Source of the DNA: Phocaeicola sartorii JCM 17136 = DSM 21941
GTDB taxonomy: Bacteria > Bacteroidota > Bacteroidia > Bacteroidales > Bacteroidaceae
DNA length: 64,000 nt
Assembly (NCBI RefSeq): GCF_000614185.1
Contig: NZ_BAKM01000018.1
Coordinates: forward strand, 50,530-114,529
Reading direction: 5' to 3'
Shown: positions 1 to 10,348 of the stretch, piece after piece
Numbering within the stretch: position 1 is the stretch's first letter
Layout: the number at the start of each line of letters is the position of its first letter
The notes under the pieces: generated by a model
Told to the model about the DNA's origin: nothing
Database searches by the model: none
The model's input: the letters and a program-made list of their open reading frames with translations, nothing else
Made by a program: the position numbers and the translations under genes

Positions 1-148
1 AATAATAGAGTTCTGCAATTTCCAACGTGACACCATCCTAAGCTTAAACCGCGTGTCTGTCTTCCCGTTACAAGCTGAGGAACAGTTAACTGAAGTGTTA
101 CAGGAATTAAACAAAAACTTTATCATCCATTCCGACTTGCCCGTATAA
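1..148 (+). CDS. C-terminal end of an unrecognised protein (partial)
   Basis: An open frame enters from the left edge (codons start at base 2) and ends at a TAA at 146-148, giving 48 residues that finish ...NFIIHSDLPV. The stretch has ordinary codon use and a leucine/glutamate-rich helix-like segment, with no motif I recognise. The RluA-type gene starts 24 bases later on the same strand, so the two may be cotranscribed. The function cannot be given from this fragment. Confidence 0.5.
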   Translation, partial: IIEFCNFQRDTILSLNRVSVFPLQAEEQLTEVLQELNKNFIIHSDLPV

Positions 149-172
149 GAGCCTCAAAAGGAGAACGAATCA

Positions 173-1819
173 TTGTCAACTATATTAAAACGAAATATGC
201 TACATTTTTTTAAGAATTCCATAGCCGCTATAAAGTTACCCGATAAGTTCACTTATCCTTTTCACTATACCCCTCATCCGCTTTGTATAATAGCGGCCGA
301 AGAAGTACAGGCCTATCTTACAACCCAATTCCAATGGCAGGAAGAATTGCAAAAAGGAAAAATGTTCGGTGTCCTGATTGTACAAACTCCGGAAAACAGA
401 ACAGGCTATTTAGCCGCATTCTCAGGAATATTGGCCGGTAAAAATCTGCATCCTTTCTTCGTTCCACCAATTTATGATTTGTTACAACCTCAAGGATTTT
501 TCAAAATTGAGGAAGAACATATATCTGCCATCAATGCACATATTACACGCACACAGAACGATCCCCGTTACCTGAACTTGCTCCGGCAAATAGAAACAGA
601 GACAGCACAATCCCGGCAAGAATTGACAAAAACTAAAGAATTATTCAAAGCCGCTAAAGAAGCCAGAGAAACCCGGCGCAGGACAGGAACTCCCGATGCA
701 GAGGAACTAGCCGCAATGATACGCGAGAGCCAGTTTCAGAAAGCGGAATTAAAACGCATGGAAAGAATGTGGAAAGAAAAAATCACTTCACTGCAAGCGG
801 AGGCTGATGCTTTCACCACAAAGATAGAAGCGATGAAAGTGGAAAGGAAAAAACGTTCTGCCACTTTGCAACAAAAGCTATTTGAACAATTTCATATACT
901 GAACGCCCGTGGAGAGACAAAAGATTTATGTTGTATTTTTGAACAAACTACACAAAAGTTCCCCCCTGCCGGAGCCGGTGAATGTGCGGCTCCCAAATTA
1001 CTTCAATATGCCTATCAGCACCAATTAAAACCCATTGCTATGGCAGAATTCTGGTGGGGAGATTCCCCAAAGGCAGAAATAAGACATCATGGATACTACT
1101 ATCCAGCATGCAAAGGAAAATGCGGTCCCATTTTGGGACACATGCTACAGGGGCTGGAGGTGGAAGAAAATCCCTTGTTGAAAAACCATTCTCACGAAAC
1201 GCCTTTGGAGATCGTATATGAGGATGATTATCTAGTCGTAGTCAACAAACCGACAGGAATGCTCTCGGTGCCCGGAAAAGGAGAAACCGACTCAGTCTAT
1301 CAACATATAAAAACACTTTATCCGAATGCTACAGGCCCTCTGATAGTCCATCGCCTGGACATGGCAACTTCCGGTTTATTATTGATAGCCAAAAACAAAG
1401 AAGTACACCAGCGTCTGCAAGCACAATTCAAAAACAGGACGATAAAAAAACGATATATTGCCTTATTGGATGGCAAAATTCCATTTAAAGAAGGAATCAT
1501 AAAACTCCCTCTCCGTATGGATCCTCTTGACAGGCCCAGGCAAGTGGCAGACTATGAACATGGAAAAACCGCCATCACACAATACCAAGTTCTAAATGAA
1601 CAAAACGAACGGACACTTGTCGCTTTTTATCCATTGACAGGAAGAACACACCAATTAAGAGTACATGCTGCCCATCCGGATGGATTACATTGTCCTATAC
1701 GAGGAGATGAACTTTACGGACAAAAAGCAGACAGGCTTTATTTACATGCCGAAAGTCTGGAGTTTGTCCATCCTATAACCCAAGAACTAATTTTCGTAGA
1801 AAAGAAAAGCAACTTCTGA
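173..1819 (+). CDS. RluA-family pseudouridine synthase with long N-terminal extension
   Basis: This is probably an RNA pseudouridine synthase that isomerises uridine in rRNA or tRNA. The C-terminal ~200 residues are the RluA catalytic domain: it opens with EDDYLVVVNKPTGMLSVPG and contains HRLDMATSGLLL, with the catalytic aspartate at about residue 396, and a later GRTHQLRVH motif. The first ~340 residues are an extension with a charged helical, probably coiled-coil stretch at roughly 140-245. At 548 residues it is far longer than the ~300-residue basic RluA protein and resembles the long subgroup in this family. The start used is TTG at 173, with AGGAGA just upstream; ATG at 197 is an alternative. 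The target nucleotide is unknown. Confidence 0.85.
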   Translation: MSTILKRNMLHFFKNSIAAIKLPDKFTYPFHYTPHPLCIIAAEEVQAYLTTQFQWQEELQKGKMFGVLIVQTPENRTGYLAAFSGILAGKNLHPFFVPPIYDLLQPQGFFKIEEEHISAINAHITRTQNDPRYLNLLRQIETETAQSRQELTKTKELFKAAKEARETRRRTGTPDAEELAAMIRESQFQKAELKRMERMWKEKITSLQAEADAFTTKIEAMKVERKKRSATLQQKLFEQFHILNARGETKDLCCIFEQTTQKFPPAGAGECAAPKLLQYAYQHQLKPIAMAEFWWGDSPKAEIRHHGYYYPACKGKCGPILGHMLQGLEVEENPLLKNHSHETPLEIVYEDDYLVVVNKPTGMLSVPGKGETDSVYQHIKTLYPNATGPLIVHRLDMATSGLLLIAKNKEVHQRLQAQFKNRTIKKRYIALLDGKIPFKEGIIKLPLRMDPLDRPRQVADYEHGKTAITQYQVLNEQNERTLVAFYPLTGRTHQLRVHAAHPDGLHCPIRGDELYGQKADRLYLHAESLEFVHPITQELIFVEKKSNF

Positions 1820-1842
1820 CCAGCCCTCTACTAAACTTAATT

Positions 1843-1880
1843 ACGCCTACTGTGGAATTTTTCTACAGCAGGCGTTCCTT
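1843..1880 (+). terminator. Probable intrinsic terminator after the pseudouridine synthase gene
   Basis: ACGCCTACTGTGGAA pairs with TTCTACAGCAGGCGT (one mismatch and one G-U) around a short T-rich loop, followed by TCCTTTTCC. It separates the pseudouridine synthase gene from the efflux operon. Confidence 0.6.
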
Positions 1881-2011
1881 TTCCACACTTTTCTTACCCA
1901 CAAGACACAAGAATAAAGCACTGACTATAAGCAAGAAAGGCTATTCAGGCGCGTTTGGCACACTACTTGTATTTCTGCTGATGGCATCTTAAACATTAAC
2001 AAAACGAAGGT

Positions 2012-3211
2012 ATGAAGCTATTTTTTACACACAGAGAGATTGCGCTGAAGAGGAAAAGGACAGCGCTTGCAGTAATAGGTATCGGACTAATTATCGGGAT
2101 TTACCTGATTGTTTCCCATCGACCGGCAAAAGTACCGGAACTTCCGGTAGTTGCCATAGCACCCGCCACACAAGACGATGTGGAAATATATGGTGAATAT
2201 GTAGGACGCGTCCGTGCACAGCAATTCGTAGAGGTACGTGCCCGGGTAGAGGGATATCTGGAACAAATGCTTTTCGCTGAAGGTACATACGTCACTAAAA
2301 ATCAAGTACTGTTTGTCATCAATCAAGACCAATACCGGGCTAAAGCCGACAAAGCGCGCGCCCAATTGAAAAAAGATGAGGCACAAGCACAAAAAGCGAA
2401 ACGCGACTTAGAACGTATCCGTCCGCTATATGAGCAAAACGCTGCCAGCCAGTTGGACTTGGACAATGCTACTGCCGCATACGAAACGGCAGAAGCCTCG
2501 GTAGCTATGAGCAGCGCCGACCTTGATCAGGCAGAACTGGAACTAGGTTACACGATCGTTCGTTCCCCATTGGCAGGACACATCAGTGAACGTCACGTGG
2601 ATTTGGGAACATTAGTAGGTCCGGGTGGCAAATCATTGCTTGCCACCGTCGTGAAAAGTGACACCGTATTAGTGGATTTCAGTATGACAGCTCTGGATTA
2701 TCTGAAAAGCAAAGAACGTAATGTAAACCTGGGTCAGAAAGACTCTACCCGCTCCTGGCAACCCAATGTTTCCATTACTTTGGCTGATAATACCATTTAT
2801 CCATACAAAGGTCTGGTAGACTTTGCCGAACCGCAAGTTGACCCACGCACAGGTACATTCTCCGTACGTGCCGAAATGCCGAATCCGGAACGGATATTGC
2901 TTCCGGGACAGTTCACTAAAGTAAAACTATTATTGGATGTCAGAGAGAAAGCTACGGTAGTCCCGCTAAAGTCCGTTATCATAGAAAAAGGCGGTGCCTA
3001 TATTTATGTAATGCGCAAAGATTCTACCGCCGAGAGACGTTTCATTGAATTAGGACCTGAATTCCAGAATCAAGTAGTGGTGGAAAGAGGCCTGGCCCCC
3101 GGAGAAGACATTGTCATAGAAGGATACCACAAGCTAAACCCTGGCATGAAAGTGAAAGTAAGTCCTGCCGTAGAGAACAAAAAAACGGAGGAAGAAGATA
3201 CGATCAGATAG
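2012..3211 (+). CDS. RND efflux periplasmic adaptor subunit (AcrA/MexA type)
   Basis: This is the membrane fusion protein of a tripartite RND pump, linking the inner-membrane transporter to the outer-membrane channel across the periplasm. An N-terminal membrane anchor lies at about residues 18-35 (AVIGIGLIIGIYLIV). The lipoyl half-motifs follow (VRARVEGYLEQMLFAEGTYV and LGYTIVRSPLAGHISERHV), flanking an alpha-helical hairpin at about 105-175, then the beta-barrel and membrane-proximal domains (VDPRTGTFSVRAEMPNP, LLPGQFTKVKL). Its 399 residues are normal for the family. It is the first gene of the pump operon, 74 bases before the permease. There is no lipobox, so it is probably anchored by the N-terminal helix. 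The substrate cannot be read from sequence. Confidence 0.93.
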   Translation: MKLFFTHREIALKRKRTALAVIGIGLIIGIYLIVSHRPAKVPELPVVAIAPATQDDVEIYGEYVGRVRAQQFVEVRARVEGYLEQMLFAEGTYVTKNQVLFVINQDQYRAKADKARAQLKKDEAQAQKAKRDLERIRPLYEQNAASQLDLDNATAAYETAEASVAMSSADLDQAELELGYTIVRSPLAGHISERHVDLGTLVGPGGKSLLATVVKSDTVLVDFSMTALDYLKSKERNVNLGQKDSTRSWQPNVSITLADNTIYPYKGLVDFAEPQVDPRTGTFSVRAEMPNPERILLPGQFTKVKLLLDVREKATVVPLKSVIIEKGGAYIYVMRKDSTAERRFIELGPEFQNQVVVERGLAPGEDIVIEGYHKLNPGMKVKVSPAVENKKTEEEDTIR

Positions 3212-3285
3212 TTTCTCACTCCCGAATACGAAGCAGTCCATCCCTACAGAGGGAAAGTTTACGCATTTAAAAAACAACAGGCATT

Positions 3286-6200
3286 ATGAAAGTTAGTTTC
3301 TTTATAGACAGACCGGTATTTTCTGCTGTCATCTCCATATTAATAGTCATTGTCGGTATCATCGGTCTCACGATGCTGCCCATTGACCAATATCCGCAAA
3401 TCACTCCGCCGGTAGTGAAAATCAGCGCATCCTATCCGGGTGCCAGTGCCCTGACTGTATCACAGGCTGTAGCCACTCCTATAGAGCAGGAGTTGAACGG
3501 TACACCGGGTATGCTCTACATGGAATCAAACAGTTCCAATTCGGGAGGTTTCTCAGCCACCGTCACTTTCGACATCTCGGCAGATCCCGACCTGGCGGCA
3601 GTGGAAATACAGAACCGTATCAAGTTGGCAGAATCACGTCTTCCGGCAGAGGTCATACAAAATGGGATCTCGGTAGAAAAACAGGCAGCCAGTCAGTTGC
3701 TGACCTTATGCCTTACCTCCACCGACCCGAAGTTTGATGAAATATACCTTAGCAACTTTGCCACTCTGAACGTACTGGACCTGATCCGCCGTATCCCTGG
3801 GGTAGGACGTGTATCAAACATCGGAAGCCGCTATTACGCCATGCAGATATGGGTACAGCCCGACAAACTGGCCAATTTCGGCCTGACCGTGGCCGACTTG
3901 CAGAACGCACTGAAAGACCAGAACCGCGAATCGGCAGCCGGTGTACTGGGACAACAACCGGTACAGGGATTGGACGTGACCATTCCCATCACTACCCAGG
4001 GACGTCTGTCTACCGTAAGCCAGTTTGAGGAAATCGTAGTCCGTGCCAATGCCGACGGTTCCATCATCCGTCTGCGTGATGTGGCCCGCATCTCGCTCGA
4101 AGCACAATCGTATAACACCGAGAGTGCCATCAACAAAGAGAATGCGGCGGTATTGGCCATCTATATGTTGCCGGGAGCCAACGCTATGGAAGTAGCAAAA
4201 AGCGTGAAAGAAGCCATGGAGGAAATCAGCAGGAACTTCCCCGAAGGAATGAGTTACGAGATACCTTTCGATATGACTACGTATATTTCGGAATCTATTC
4301 ATGAAGTATACAAAACACTGTTTGAAGCCTTGATACTGGTCATCATCGTAGTGTACCTTTCACTCCAAAGCTGGCGCGCAACAGTTATCCCGCTTGTTGC
4401 CGTACCTATCTCACTGATCGGTACTTTCGGATTCATGCTGATTTTCGGATTCTCGCTTAATATCCTGACCCTGTTGGGATTGGTACTTGCCATCGGCATT
4501 GTGGTGGATGACGCCATTGTGGTGGTAGAGAATGTGGAACGTATCATGGAAGAGGAGAAACTATCCCCCTATCAAGCTACCAAGAAGGCTATGGAAGGAC
4601 TTACAGGAGCCATTATCGCCACATCTTTAGTACTGGCAGCAGTATTTGTTCCCGTAAGTTTCCTAGGTGGAATTACCGGACAACTTTACCGCCAGTTTAC
4701 AGTCACCATCGTAGTATCCGTATTACTGTCTACGGTAGTAGCTTTGACACTGAGCCCCGTCATGTGCTCGCTCATTCTGAAGCCGGAAGATCCGAGCAAG
4801 AAAAAGAATATCGTATTCCGCCGCATCAATGAGTGGCTGGCTATCGGCAATCATAAATATGTGGGCCTCATCAAGCATATTGTGAAACACCCACGCCGTG
4901 TACTGAGCACATTCGGCATGGTATTGATCGCCATCCTGCTGATCCATCGCATCATACCCACCAGCTTCCTCCCCATCGAGGATCAAGGTTATTTCAAAAT
5001 AGAGCTGGAGCTACCCGAAGGAGCGACACTGGAACGTACACGCATCGTGACGGAACGCGCGGTAGAATATCTGATGGAGAATCCGGCAGTGGAGTATGTA
5101 CAAAGCGTGGCAGGAAGCAGCCCGCGTGTCGGAACCAGCCAAGCGCGAAGTGAACTGACCGTTATCCTGAAGTCTTGGGAAGAACGTGACTCGCAGACCA
5201 TTGACGATATTATGTCACAGGTGAAAAAAGACATGTCCCAATACCCCGAATGCAAGGTATATCTTTCCACCCCTCCCGTTATTCCGGGATTGGGTAGTTC
5301 GGGAGGTTTCGAGATGCAACTGGAAGCACGTGGAGATGCTACCTTCGAGAATTTGGTACAAGCTACGGACACCTTGATGTATTATGCATCAAGACGTAAG
5401 GAATTATCTGGTTTGTCCTCGGCTTTGCAGGCGGACATCCCCCAGCTTTATTTCGATGTGGATCGTGACAAAGTAAAATTCGCAGGAGTACCTCTGGCCG
5501 ATGTCTTCTCGACCATGAAAGCTTACACAGGTTCGGTCTATGTAAACGACTTCAATATGTTCAACCGCATCTACCGTGTGTATATTCAAGCAGAAGCGCT
5601 ACCGGGAACATAAGGAAAATATCAACCTGTTCTTTGTGCGGGGCACGGACAATGCCATGATACCGCTCACCTCGCTGGGCACCACTTCGTACACCACCGG
5701 TCCGGGCAGCATCAAGCGCTTCAATATGTTCAACAGTTCCGTGATCCGCGGTGAAGCTGCAGACGGCTACAGCTCGGGACAGGCTATGGAGATTATCGAA
5801 CAGATAACCCGCGAGCACCTCCCGGAGAATATCGGTGTGGAATGGAGCGGACTCTCCTTCCAGGAGAAACAGGCGGGCGGACAGACCGGTATGGTACTGG
5901 CATTGGTGTTCATGTTCGTATTCCTGTTCCTTGCCGCCCTATACGAAAGCTGGATGGTGCCGGTTGCCGTATTGCTCTCTTTACCAGTAGCTGCACTAGG
6001 TGCCTATCTGGGTGTATGGGGCTGCGGACTGGAGAATGACGTTTATTTCCAGATCGGACTGGTGATGCTGGTGGGGCTGGCTGCCAAGAATGCGATTCTG
6101 ATTGTGGAATTTGCCAAGGAACAAGTGGACAGAGGAGTAGAGGTAGTACAAGCCGCCCTTCATGCCTCGCAACTCCGCTTCCGCCCCATCCTGATGACTT

Positions 6201-6385
6201 CATTGGCATTCATCCTGGGCATGCTGCCTATGGTCATCGCCAGCGGACCGGGTTCTGCCAGCCGGCAGGCTATCGGTACAGGTGTATTCTTCGGAATGAT
6301 CTTTGCTGTAACAGCGGGAATTTTATTGGTACCTTTCTTCTTTGTACTAATATATAAGATGAAAGCGAAAATGAAACAAAAATAA
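3286..6385 (+). CDS. RND efflux inner-membrane permease (AcrB/MexB type), frameshifted
   Basis: This is the proton-driven pump subunit of the efflux system (HAE1-type RND). The N-terminus MKVSFFIDRPVFSAVISILI and the transmembrane-4 proton-relay pair VVDDAIVVVEN (Asp at about residues 408-409) are classical. The first open frame stops after 775 codons with ...YIQAEALPGT. The sequence resumes in another frame as YREHKENINLFFVRG, where family members read ...EAPYREH; two bases are missing or one is extra near 5597-5600. The rejoined protein would be about 1033 residues, the normal RND length, and the rest is intact through MVGLAAKNAILIVEFAK to the final membrane helix. I regard it as one gene broken by a probable sequence error. 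If the break is real, the pump would be inactive. Confidence 0.9.
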
Positions 6386-6397
6386 GGATATAAAAAG

Positions 6398-7777
6398 ATG
6401 AAAGAAATGATGAAACATACATTATTATATATAGCTATCGGGAATGACTTTGCTGACCTCCTGCCAGTTGGGCAAACACTATACACGTCCCGACTTGCAC
6501 CTGCCCCAACAATTGGACACGCTGCGGCAGCAGGACACATTATCCATTGCGGATATGCAGTGGTGGGAAATCTATACGGACACCACCCTGCAAAGCCTGA
6601 TAGAAAAAACATTGGACAACAATAAAGACATGAAAATAGCCGCAGCACGTGTCAAAGAACTGGCAGCCATGAAGCGCATAGACTTTGCCAACCTTTTCCC
6701 CCAACTGAACGGAAGCGCTTATGCTCAAAAAGAAGGAAGCAATTATGGCGGTGATAACTATAAGAATGACCCCGAACTGGGTGCCAAACTCACAACAACC
6801 TGGGAATTAGATCTATGGGGCAACCTGCGTTGGGCAAAAGACAAAAGCATGGCACAATTCTTAGGAAGTATCGAGGCACAACGTGCCTTGAAGATGAGTA
6901 TTGTGTCCGAAGTGGCTCAAGCCTATTTTGAATTGGTTGCATTAGACAACGAACTGAACATCGTCCGTCAGACACTCTATGCCCGTAAGGAAGGTGTACG
7001 CCTGGCAAAACTTCGTTTTGAAGGAGGGTTGACTTCAGAAACCTCTTACCAACAGGCACAAGTGGAATATGCACGCACCGCCACCTTGGTTCCTGAACTG
7101 GAAAGAAAAATCTCATTGAAAGAAAATGATATCGCATTCCTGGCAGGCGAATACCCGCACCGCATTCAGCGTTCCATTTTGCCCGAAGAAGTGAAACTGC
7201 CTGAAACATTGCCGATAGGCCTGCCCTCCACGCTGTTGGAGCGCCGCCCCGATGTACGCGAAGCAGAGCAGAAACTGATAGCAGCCAATGCCGGCGTAGG
7301 AGTTGCCTATACCAATATGTTCCCGCGGCTCAGCCTCACAGCACAATATGGCGTAGAAAGTGAAGAGCTCTCTGATTTCTTCAAATCACCCATTCATTAT
7401 ATCAGCGGCAATCTGCTTGCCCCCCTCTTCGCCATGGGAAAATACAAAGCAACCTTGAAAGCCAAGAAAGCCGTTTACGAACAGGAGTGCCACAGTTATG
7501 AAAAATCAGTACTCACTGCATTCAAAGAAGCCCGTAATGCCATTGTGGATTTCAATAAGATAAAAGAGATCTATGAATCACGTCTGCAACTGGAACGTTC
7601 CTCTAAAGCGACAATGGAACTGGCCCAACTGCAATACATCAATGGAGTAATAGGTTATCTGGATGTATTGGACGCACAACGTAGCTATTTCGATGCCCAA
7701 ATAGGATTGAGCAATGCAGTCAGAGACAAGCAGATCACATTGGTAAAATTGTATAAAGCATTAGGGGTGGATGGTAA
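6398..7777 (+). CDS. RND efflux outer-membrane factor lipoprotein (OprM/TolC type), with two compensating frame breaks
   Basis: This is the outer-membrane channel of the pump. With one extra A removed near 6443, the N-terminus reads MKEMMKHTLLYIAIG followed by MTLLTSCQ, a lipoprotein signal with the lipobox cysteine at about residue 22. The body is typical: WWEIYTDTTLQSLIEKTLDNN, two structural repeats, LLERRPDVREAEQKL and YLDVLDAQRSYFDAQ. Near 7764-7767 a G appears to be missing. Restoring it gives the standard ending ALGGGW followed by TAA at 7775-7777, instead of a 20-residue tail running into the next gene. The corrected length is about 459 residues. It starts 12 bases after the permease stop and is the last gene of the operon. 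Confidence 0.88.
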
Positions 7778-7813
7778 CCACTCCCTTTTCCGTATTTTTC
7801 TTTATCCGGAAAA

Positions 7814-8986
7814 TCAAATTAGGATATATGCCTGATAGGCCGTACTGCCCTCTACCGGTGTAAGTGACAAGTAGCCCGATTTTACCTTTCCATTCTCCAG
7901 GCACAAAGGATATTTTTCCTGAAACGCAAGATGAGAATGCCATGCCTCACCGGGCTTTGCGTAATATTCTATGACATACCGCCCCTGCACGCCACGACAC
8001 ACATAGTTATCATATACCAAGCGTGCTACCACTCCCATATTCATGCGAAGATTTATTTCCACACACGGATGAATGGCATACCCGCCATCCTTGGTACGGC
8101 ATATCATCATATCCACCCCCAGATAACCTTGATAACTTCCTCCTATCACTTCCGCCAGCTCCACCTGCAACACCCGCCCGACCTGCCGCAAGGTTTCCGC
8201 TGGAATATAGGCGGATATCCTTGCTTCAATAGCTTCATCCGTAGCCAACAAGTTTTCTTTATAAACACCCCTCTTGTCCGTTTCGAATAAGGAATACCCT
8301 ATAAAACGCACCTGTCCACCCTCATCCGCAAGAAACTCCATGGCAAAGTCCAGAAATTTATCATAAAAAGGCTCTCCTATCACCTCATGCTGAGTGGTGA
8401 GTATATGCTGAGTCCACCCTTTCAGCGGAATGGGAAAACTACCAGAAGTATACTGTATCCCCCTCCCGCTACCAGACCATGGCGCCTTTAACAAAGCACG
8501 AGAGTGGGACAATACAAAAAGCTCCACCTCCTCTATCGAAGATAACACAAAGGCTTCCCCCAATGCAGGAATGTCCCCGCCTATTTGCCCATAAAGGTTA
8601 CGTAACACCCTTACAGCCGTCTGACGTCCGGATAATTGACGGATACGCTTCATACGCTCTGCTGACGGATATGCCGTAACAGGAAATCCAGCCTCCTGCA
8701 AACGACGCACCAAAGACGGATTCCATCCCCAAGGTACCACCTTGTCACAAACAGGAGCGAATTCTGAGACCCAATTGACCGCAAGCGGCAAAAAGGATTG
8801 TCTTTCCATAGCCTCCACACGCTGAGGCGAATCCAGCCACACAGTACCTCCCTGTTCTGCATACCATGCAGGCAACACGGACAGCTCGGCTGCCATCCGC
8901 CGTGCATTGGCAGGCGCCATATAATAAGGATCACCACAAGCCAATGCCATATCATTTTCCGGATTAAATAAATAAAACGCTTCCAT
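7814..8986 (-). CDS. ATP-grasp-like protein of unknown function
   Basis: I do not recognise a named family, but the layout is ATP-grasp-like. ALLKAPWSGSGRGIQYTSG resembles the nucleotide-binding Lys/Gly-rich loop, and HPCVEINLRMNMG resembles the metal-binding Glu-x-Asn strand near the C-terminus. The start is placed at ATG 8986 (MEAFYLFNPENDMALA) because the 13 upstream codons look non-coding. There is no signal peptide, so it is probably cytoplasmic. It stands alone, convergent with the efflux operon and divergent from the AAA ATPase gene, so context gives no pathway. The ATP-grasp assignment is inference from motifs; the ligated substrates are unknown. Confidence 0.7.
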   Translation of the reverse strand: MEAFYLFNPENDMALACGDPYYMAPANARRMAAELSVLPAWYAEQGGTVWLDSPQRVEAMERQSFLPLAVNWVSEFAPVCDKVVPWGWNPSLVRRLQEAGFPVTAYPSAERMKRIRQLSGRQTAVRVLRNLYGQIGGDIPALGEAFVLSSIEEVELFVLSHSRALLKAPWSGSGRGIQYTSGSFPIPLKGWTQHILTTQHEVIGEPFYDKFLDFAMEFLADEGGQVRFIGYSLFETDKRGVYKENLLATDEAIEARISAYIPAETLRQVGRVLQVELAEVIGGSYQGYLGVDMMICRTKDGGYAIHPCVEINLRMNMGVVARLVYDNYVCRGVQGRYVIEYYAKPGEAWHSHLAFQEKYPLCLENGKVKSGYLSLTPVEGSTAYQAYILI

Positions 8987-9077
8987 TTCCAGGCACAAAG
9001 ATAAATGTTTTAGAGTACAAAACATTCCTCCGGTCCGTCCTTTAAAAGAAAAATAAATAATATTTTGCTATCTCCAG

Positions 9078-9108
9078 TTTGCAATTTGAATTAGTATTGC
9101 TATATTTG
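9078..9108 (+). promoter_or_regulatory. Bacteroidales-type promoter for the AAA ATPase gene
   Basis: TTTG at 9078-9081, then exactly 19 bases, then TATATTTG at 9101-9108, matching the TTTG-N19-21-TAnnTTTG consensus of this group. It lies about 20 bases before the ATG at 9129. No equally good promoter sits directly before nifJ, so it may also serve nifJ. Confidence 0.75.
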
Positions 9109-9128
9109 CAGCCGATAAAAAAGCAACC

Positions 9129-10306
9129 ATGGAAACCTTTTACAGAACACACAGTTATCTGGTGGAACATACAAATGCTCCTGTCCGCCGAGACTGATGG
9201 ACGAAATAGACTGGAACGACAGGCTGATCGGTATCAAGGGTACTCGTGGCGTAGGAAAAACGACTTTCCTCCTGCAATATGCAAAAGAAAAGTTCGGAAC
9301 GGATCACTCATGCCTGTTCATCAACATGAATAACTTTTACTTCTCCAAATACACGTTAGTGGAATTTGCCACAGAGTTCGTAAAACGCGGAGGGAAAGTT
9401 TTGCTGATAGACCAGGTGTTCAAGTATCCCGAATGGAGTCACGACCTGCGTGCCTGCTACGAAATGTTTCCGACTCTGAAAATCGTATTCACCGGATCAT
9501 CCGTAATGCGGCTGAAAGAAGAGAATCCTGAACTGAGCGGCATCGTCAAGGTATATTACCTGAGAGGTTTCTCATTCCGTGAATATCTGAACCTGCAAAG
9601 CGGTAATAGTTTCCGCGCCTATACCTTACAAGAGATTCTGGAGAATCACGAACAGATAGCGAAGACCATCCTGCGCAATGTGAAGCCGCTGGATTATTTT
9701 CAAGACTATCTGCACCATGGCTTCTACCCATTCTTCCTGGAGAAACGTAACTTTTCGGAGAATCTGCTGAAAACCATGAATATGATGATAGAAGTAGACA
9801 TACTTCTTATCAAACAAATTGAACTAAAATATCTCTCGAAGATAAAAAAATTACTATATTTGCTAGCTGTGGACGGGCCCGTTGCCCCGAACGTCAGCCA
9901 GCTGGCCACGGAGATTCAAACCTCACGTGCCACGGTGATGAATTACATTAAGTATCTGGCAGATGCGCGTCTTATCAATATGGTTTACCCCAAGGGGGAG
10001 GAATTTCCCAAGAAACCATCCAAACTGATGATGCACAACACCAATCTGATGTATTCCATTTATCCGGTAAAGGTCGAAGAACAGGATGTTCTGGATACAT
10101 TCTTCATGAATACCCTATACAAAGACCACAAACTATATAAAGGCGATAAAGGCACTTCGTTTATGGTAGACAACGGGCTGCATTTCCGTATTTGCGCGGA
10201 AGGATGCAAGTTCAAGAATAACCCGAACGTGTATTATGCCCCACACAAATTGGAGTTAGGGCATGGGAATATGATCCCATTGTGGCTTTTCGGCTTTTTA
10301 TATTAA
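9129..10306 (+). CDS. AAA-family ATPase with C-terminal DUF4143-like region, frameshifted
   Basis: This is a P-loop ATPase of the broad archaeal/bacterial AAA group common in Bacteroidales; its cellular role is unknown. The Walker A motif is GTRGVGKTTFLL and the Walker B-like strand is KVLLIDQV. A winged-helix-like stretch follows (SQLATEIQTSRATVMNYIKYL), then a C-terminal nuclease-like region. The family N-terminus METFYRTHSYLVEHTNAPVR is encoded from ATG 9129, but one base appears to be missing near 9188-9193. That puts a stop before LMDEIDWNDR, and the remaining open frame starts only at 9197. The corrected length is about 392 residues. It has its own promoter and ends 42 bases before nifJ on the same strand. 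No toxin or partner gene is visible. Confidence 0.75.
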
Positions 10307-10348
10307 AAGATAGAGAATAGATTTTATTACCTAATAATTAGTAATTGT

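Noticed and set aside
5576..6385. A separate second permease gene starting at 5576
   Set aside because: It continues exactly where the first part ends and lacks an N-terminal RND domain; it is the C-terminal quarter of the same pump.
9079..9333. Plus-strand 84-codon frame before the AAA ATPase
   Set aside because: It starts upstream of the promoter's -7 box. The family N-terminus is in the overlapping frame from ATG 9129.
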